The notes beneath the pieces are model-generated. The model was given only the letters and a program-made list of their open reading frames with translations. It did not search any database and had not been told where the DNA came from. A stretch of 9,102 nt of DNA, from assembly GCA_003517845.1 (NCBI GenBank), contig DOZU01000232.1:1-9102 (forward strand), in the 5' to 3' direction. How positions within the stretch are numbered: the stretch's first letter is position 1; each line of letters starts with the position of its first letter. This DNA is from Clostridiales bacterium. GTDB lineage: Bacteria > Bacillota > Sulfobacillia > UBA995. The position numbers and the translations under genes were made by a program. Positions 6,230 through 9,102 of the stretch are shown one piece after another.

Positions 6230-7027
6230 CGACACCATGGCCCCCTGATCCCCAGCCAACACCCACTTGACCAGCCCCGCGGCCTCGGCGAGCGCGCCCT
6301 CCCTGAGCAACTCCTTCAACAGCATCCGGTCTTCGCGACTGAGTTCGGCCCGCATCAGCAGATCCGGCCGGCGCCTGGCCGTTCGTAGCAGCGACTGCTT
6401 TCGGCGCCAGGTCCGAATGGCGGCATGATCCCCCGACAATAGCACCTCGGGCACCGGCCGCCCCGCGAAGCTGCGAGGCCGAGTATACTGGGGATACTCG
6501 AGCAAGTTCTCGTTGAACGATTCCTCGACGGTCGACCCGGGACCGCCGAGGGTGCCCGGTAGAAGCCGTGCCACCGCGTCGATCAACACCATGGCGGCCA
6601 GTTCACCGCCGGTCAGCACATAGTCGCCGATGGACAGCTCTTCGTCGACCAGTCCCTCGCGGACCCGTTCGTCGACCCCCTCATATCTCCCGCACAACAG
6701 GCACATCCCCTCGAGCCGCGACAGCTGGACCACCCCTCCCTGATCGAGCCGCGCGCCCTGAGGGCTGAGCAGGATGATCCGGGGACGCGATGCCCACTGC
6801 TCGGCGAGCGCAGCGAGGGCCGCGAAGAAGGGTTCGGGTTTCATCACCATCCCCGAGCCGCCGCCGAAGGGATAGTCGTCGGTGAGCCGATGCCGGTCCG
6901 ACGCATAGGCTCGGAGGTCGTGCAGGCGTACGTCCAGGATGCCCTCGGACCGGGCCCTGCCCACCACCGAGTCATCAAGCGGGCCGGCGAACATGCCGGG
7001 GAAGATGCTCAGGACATCGATCCTCAA
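6224..7027 (-). CDS. trmD: tRNA (guanine-37-N1) methyltransferase
   Basis: This 267-residue SPOUT-class enzyme uses S-adenosylmethionine to make m1G37 next to the anticodon, preventing +1 frameshifting. Numbering is from the TTG start. The opening RIDVLSIFPGMF, DDYPFGGGSGMVMKPEP (50-66), and the trefoil-knot SAM site LSPQG (87-91), LCGRYEGVDER (111-121) and SIGDYVLTGGELAAM (132-146) are all present. YPQYTRP (178-184) is the tRNA-binding motif. The general base of E. coli (D169 in EDSF) is Glu here (EESF, E169), which I believe also occurs in other family members. The start TTG forms a TTGA overlap with the rimM stop and follows GGAGGAG (7036-7042) by eight bases. The frame stays open 40 residues further upstream, but those codons lie inside rimM and match no TrmD. 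The C-terminal ~40 residues form a leucine/alanine-rich helical tail. Confidence 0.95.
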   Translation of the reverse strand: MRIDVLSIFPGMFAGPLDDSVVGRARSEGILDVRLHDLRAYASDRHRLTDDYPFGGGSGMVMKPEPFFAALAALAEQWASRPRIILLSPQGARLDQGGVVQLSRLEGMCLLCGRYEGVDERVREGLVDEELSIGDYVLTGGELAAMVLIDAVARLLPGTLGGPGSTVEESFNENLLEYPQYTRPRSFAGRPVPEVLLSGDHAAIRTWRRKQSLLRTARRRPDLLMRAELSREDRMLLKELLREGALAEAAGLVKWVLAGDQGAMVSL

Positions 7028-7551
7028 CCCAGCCACTCCTCCAGCGGACGCACCTTCATGACCCCAGCTTCCCGGTCGACATCCTGCACCACCGCCTTCA
7101 GCGCAGGCACCAGTAACTGCCTGCCGTCCGGCTGTCGGACCACCCACACGTCATTTGCGCCGGTACGCAACACCTGTTCCACCACTCCGAGTCCGGTGCC
7201 CCCCGCATCCTCCACGCGCAGCCCCACGATCTCGTGCACGTAGTACTCGCCGGGTGGCAGCGGCGCAGCGTCCGCGACGGCTACCGTAAGGTATGCCCCC
7301 TTCAGCCGGGCCGCCGCTTCCGGGCTGTCGACCCCCGCGAACTTGAAGAGGTACACCCTGCCCTGCGGCCAGACCTCCTCGATTCGGGCCGGGCAGTCTC
7401 CGGCCGCCGACCGCAGTACGATGTCCGTCAACCGCTCCAGGCGATCGGGGAAGTCGGTGAGCGGGTACACCCGCACCTTGCCGGAGGTGCCCTGGGGCCC
7501 CAGCACCTGGCCCACCGCCAGGCGGTCGGGGAGCGCCGGTCTCCCGCTCAG
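7024..7551 (-). CDS. rimM: Ribosome maturation factor RimM, probable CTG start
   Basis: This is a 16S rRNA processing factor that binds S19 and helps 30S head assembly. The N-terminal RimM beta-barrel has VGQVLGPQGTSGKVRVYPLTDFP (13-35, counted from the CTG). The C-terminal PRC-barrel has LPPGEYYVHEIVG (98-110), GANDVWVV (131-138) and LLVPALKAVVQDVD (146-159). Length is 175 residues with this start. The first GTG in frame (7515) would cut off the first beta strand (DRLAV) and has no ribosome site. CTG at 7551 lies nine bases after GGAGGT and overlaps the khpA stop as CTGA, matching the ATGA and TTGA junctions on either side. A TAG at 7555-7557 rules out any start further upstream. CTG starts are rare, so this needs protein evidence; GTG 7515 (163 residues) or CTG 7521 are the alternatives. 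Confidence 0.93.
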   Translation of the reverse strand: MSGRPALPDRLAVGQVLGPQGTSGKVRVYPLTDFPDRLERLTDIVLRSAAGDCPARIEEVWPQGRVYLFKFAGVDSPEAAARLKGAYLTVAVADAAPLPPGEYYVHEIVGLRVEDAGGTGLGVVEQVLRTGANDVWVVRQPDGRQLLVPALKAVVQDVDREAGVMKVRPLEEWLG

Positions 7552-7805
7552 GGACTACCCACCTCCACCATCGCCCGGCGTCCTTCCTGACTGGCTGCGG
7601 CCCGTACCAGGTTGCGGATCGCCTTGACGATCCGGCCCCCCCGTCCGACCACTTTGCCTACATCCTCGGGGTGGACCGATACCCGAAAGATTACTGCGCC
7701 CGAACGCTCTTGCTCGAGGACGCGCACGGCATCGGGGTGATCCACCAGGTTGGAGAGCAGGAGCACGAGCAACGCCCGCGCCCCACTCGGGACAGGCTCG
7801 TTCAT
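7548..7805 (-). CDS. khpA: KH-domain RNA-binding protein KhpA (YlqC family)
   Basis: This small 85-residue protein is essentially one KH domain. HPEDVGKVVGRGGRIVKAIRN (45-65) contains the GXXG loop as GRGG (54-57), which contacts the RNA backbone. The upstream helix ALLVLLLSNLVDHPDAVRV is typical of the family. In Firmicutes, KhpA pairs with KhpB (Jag) and influences cell division and envelope homeostasis through RNA binding. Length is usual for the family (75-85). The ATG forms an ATGA overlap with the rpsP stop; the ribosome site before it is weak, so it is probably translated by coupling to rpsP. The frame extends upstream antisense-free through rpsP, but those residues are a shadow of S16 in another frame. 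Confidence 0.93.
   Translation of the reverse strand: MNEPVPSGARALLVLLLSNLVDHPDAVRVLEQERSGAVIFRVSVHPEDVGKVVGRGGRIVKAIRNLVRAAASQEGRRAMVEVGSP
7561..7566 (-). promoter_or_regulatory. Shine-Dalgarno site of rimM inside the khpA 3' end
   Basis: GGAGGT on the minus strand lies within the last codons of khpA, nine bases before the CTG at 7551. It is about 45 bases from the first in-frame GTG, too far to serve it. It is therefore the main argument for a CTG start of rimM. Confidence 0.6.
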
Positions 7806-8080
7806 GTCCCGGCTTCGCCGGCGTCCTCGACCGGACGCCCCGCCACCCCCGCCCGCTTCAGCAGCGCCCGCACCGTCGCCGAGGGCTGAGCGCCCTGCGC
7901 CAACCATGCCCTCGCCCGATCCGCCTGCACCGATAACACGGGGGGATTGGCAGCTGGATGATAATAGCCGATTTCCTCGATGAACCGACCATCGCGCGGC
8001 GAACGCGAGTCCGCAACCACCAGCCGAAACATGGGTTCCTTGCGCGCGCCTACCCGCTTGAGCCTGATCTTGACCGCCAC
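7802..8080 (-). CDS. rpsP: 30S ribosomal protein S16
   Basis: This 92-residue small-subunit protein binds 16S rRNA early in assembly. The opening AVKIRLKRVGARKEPMFRLVVADSR and the following PRDGRFIEEIGYYHPAANPP are the family signature. The C-terminal half (QADRARAWLAQGAQPSATVRALLKRAGV) is also canonical, and the length is normal. The start is GTG, ten bases after GGAGGT (8091-8096), in the 29-base gap behind ffh. Its stop overlaps the khpA start as ATGA. In most bacteria S16 is cotranscribed with rimM, trmD and L19, as here. Confidence 0.97.
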   Translation of the reverse strand: MAVKIRLKRVGARKEPMFRLVVADSRSPRDGRFIEEIGYYHPAANPPVLSVQADRARAWLAQGAQPSATVRALLKRAGVAGRPVEDAGEAGT

Positions 8081-8109
8081 TTAGCAGAGCACCTCCATTT
8101 GGACTCTCA

Positions 8110-9102
8110 TCACCGTCGAGGTGGCCAACCCGCCGGCGACCCGCGCCCGGCGCCGCGTTGCCATCTCGCGAGCTGACGGAACATCTTTCGAGCCTCTTCA
8201 TACTGACGCAACAGGCGATTGACCTCCTGCACCCCGGTGCCGCTGCCCCGCGCTACCCGCCTCCTGCGACCGGCATCCAGGATCTCTGGCTGCCGGCGCT
8301 CGTGAGCGGTCATCGAGCTGATGATCGCCTCCGCCTTGGCCAGCTCACGCGGGTCGACCCCTCCCTTGGCCATCTGGCGCCCGGGCCCTCCCGGCAGCAG
8401 TTTCAAGATGTCCTCCAGGGGGCCGAGCTTCTTGACCTGGCGAAGTTGGAGCAGGAAGTCCTCAAGGGTGAATGCGTCCGCGCGCAACTTGCGCTCGAGA
8501 TCATGCACGGCCTGCTGGTCCACGGTCGCCTGGGCCCGTTCGATCAGGGCCAGCACGTCGCCCATCCCCAGTACCCGGGAAGCCATCCGCTCGGGATGGA
8601 AGACATCCAGATCCCGTAGCCCCTCGCCCACGCCGGCGAACTTGATCGGGCGCCCGCCCACCGCGCGCAGCGACAGGGCGGCCCCACCCCGGGCATCGCC
8701 ATCGAGCTTGGTGAGGACGAACCCGTCTATCGCCACCCGTTCCTGGAAAGAGCGGGCCACGTTGACCGCGTCCTGACCGGTCATGGCGTCGACCACCAGC
8801 AGCGTCTCCCGCGGGCGGAGTTCCCGGCCCAGCCGTTCCATCTCCGCCATCAACTCGCCGTCCACGTGCAGTCGTCCCGCCGTGTCGATGATGACCGTAT
8901 CGCAGCCCAGGGCAGGCGCCTCGCCGCAATGCTTGCGGGTGACCGCGACCGGGTCGGAGCCGGGTGGGGCGACGCGCACCGGCAAGCCGGCCCGCTCCGC
9001 CAGGACGGTGAGTTGCTCTCCGGCCGCCGGCCGGTATACGTCCGCTCCCAGCAGCAGGGGCCGCCGGCCCTTGTCTTTCAAGTGCACCGCCAGGCGTACC
9101 GC
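8110..9102 (-). CDS. ffh: Signal recognition particle protein Ffh (5' end cut by the window)
   Basis: Some 330 C-terminal residues are visible; the N domain and the P-loop (G1) lie beyond base 9102. Ffh is the SRP GTPase that binds signal sequences and 4.5S/6S RNA and docks with FtsY at the membrane. Counting from the first visible residue, the G domain has DVYRPAA (21-27), DTAGRL (73-78), TKLDG (131-135) and GVGE (157-160). The M domain runs from about 180, with the RNA-binding helix-turn-helix RRRRVARGSG (279-288) and VQEVNRLLRQ (291-300). The M domain has only four methionines (180, 244, 264, 307), far fewer than E. coli; Leu, Val and Phe take their place, as in some thermophiles. The C-terminus is Arg/Gly/Pro-rich rather than Met-rich. 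The frame stays open to the window edge, so the internal GTG at 9087 is not the start. It is the first visible gene of the operon. Confidence 0.97.
   Translation of the reverse strand, partial: AVRLAVHLKDKGRRPLLLGADVYRPAAGEQLTVLAERAGLPVRVAPPGSDPVAVTRKHCGEAPALGCDTVIIDTAGRLHVDGELMAEMERLGRELRPRETLLVVDAMTGQDAVNVARSFQERVAIDGFVLTKLDGDARGGAALSLRAVGGRPIKFAGVGEGLRDLDVFHPERMASRVLGMGDVLALIERAQATVDQQAVHDLERKLRADAFTLEDFLLQLRQVKKLGPLEDILKLLPGGPGRQMAKGGVDPRELAKAEAIISSMTAHERRQPEILDAGRRRRVARGSGTGVQEVNRLLRQYEEARKMFRQLARWQRGAGRGSPAGWPPRR

Noticed and set aside
6168..6266. 33-residue N-terminal extension of L19
   Set aside because: L19 proteins begin at the equivalent of GTG 6167, which has its own ribosome site. 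The extension would cover the predicted promoter and the trmD stop.
7806..8201. N-terminal extension of the khpA frame through rpsP
   Set aside because: The extra residues are rpsP read in another frame. KhpA proteins are about 80 residues, and the ATG at 7805 fits the operon's ATGA coupling.
8321..8776. Open frames antisense to ffh
   Set aside because: They are antisense shadows of conserved Ffh codons with Ser/Arg/Pro-rich composition and no convincing ribosome sites.

Overview
The window looks like a piece of a GC-rich bacterial chromosome, most likely from a high-GC lineage of the Bacillota (Firmicutes) or a close relative. The best evidence is the minus-strand gene order ffh - rpsP - khpA - rimM - trmD - rplS - lepB - rbgA - rnhB - yraN, the classic Firmicutes SRP/ribosome-maturation cluster. 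Strong GGAGG-type Shine-Dalgarno sites and a Bacillus-style N-terminal extension on RNase HII agree with this. A methionine-poor Ffh M domain hints at thermophily, but only weakly. I cannot name the species.

Left part, plus strand (1-3260): the window opens with 52 bases of pure G and C, including a perfect G16C16 palindrome, which is probably an assembly artefact or contig edge. Next come two tandem genes for large polytopic membrane proteins of the MrpD/NuoL-M-N proton-channel superfamily. They look like the last two genes of a longer Mrp-type cation/proton antiporter operon (or a related membrane complex) whose other small subunits would lie to the left, outside the window. These genes use ATA isoleucine codons freely, unlike the cluster to the right.

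Right part, minus strand (3262-9102): read from right to left, this is one tightly packed operon. It holds the 3' part of ffh (protein targeting), rpsP (S16), khpA (KH RNA-binding protein), rimM (30S maturation), trmD (tRNA m1G37 methyltransferase), rplS (L19), lepB (signal peptidase I), rbgA (50S assembly GTPase), and one gene encoding RNase HII fused to a YraN-family nuclease-like domain. rpsP-khpA, khpA-rimM and rimM-trmD are joined by 4-nt stop/start overlaps (ATGA, CTGA, TTGA), and rbgA-rnhB overlap by 8 nt. A very good sigma-70-type promoter with an extended -10 lies at the trmD/rplS boundary, its -35 box covering the trmD stop codon. rplS-lepB-rbgA-rnhB/yraN can therefore probably be transcribed separately from the upstream half. 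The two halves of the window converge with only one base between stop codons.

No wholly new system is visible. The points most worth a second look are an RbgA that lacks the family's N-terminal catalytic histidine, the RNase HII-YraN fusion, a probable CTG start for rimM, and the promoter embedded at the trmD stop. I saw no tRNA, rRNA, CRISPR array or insertion sequence.
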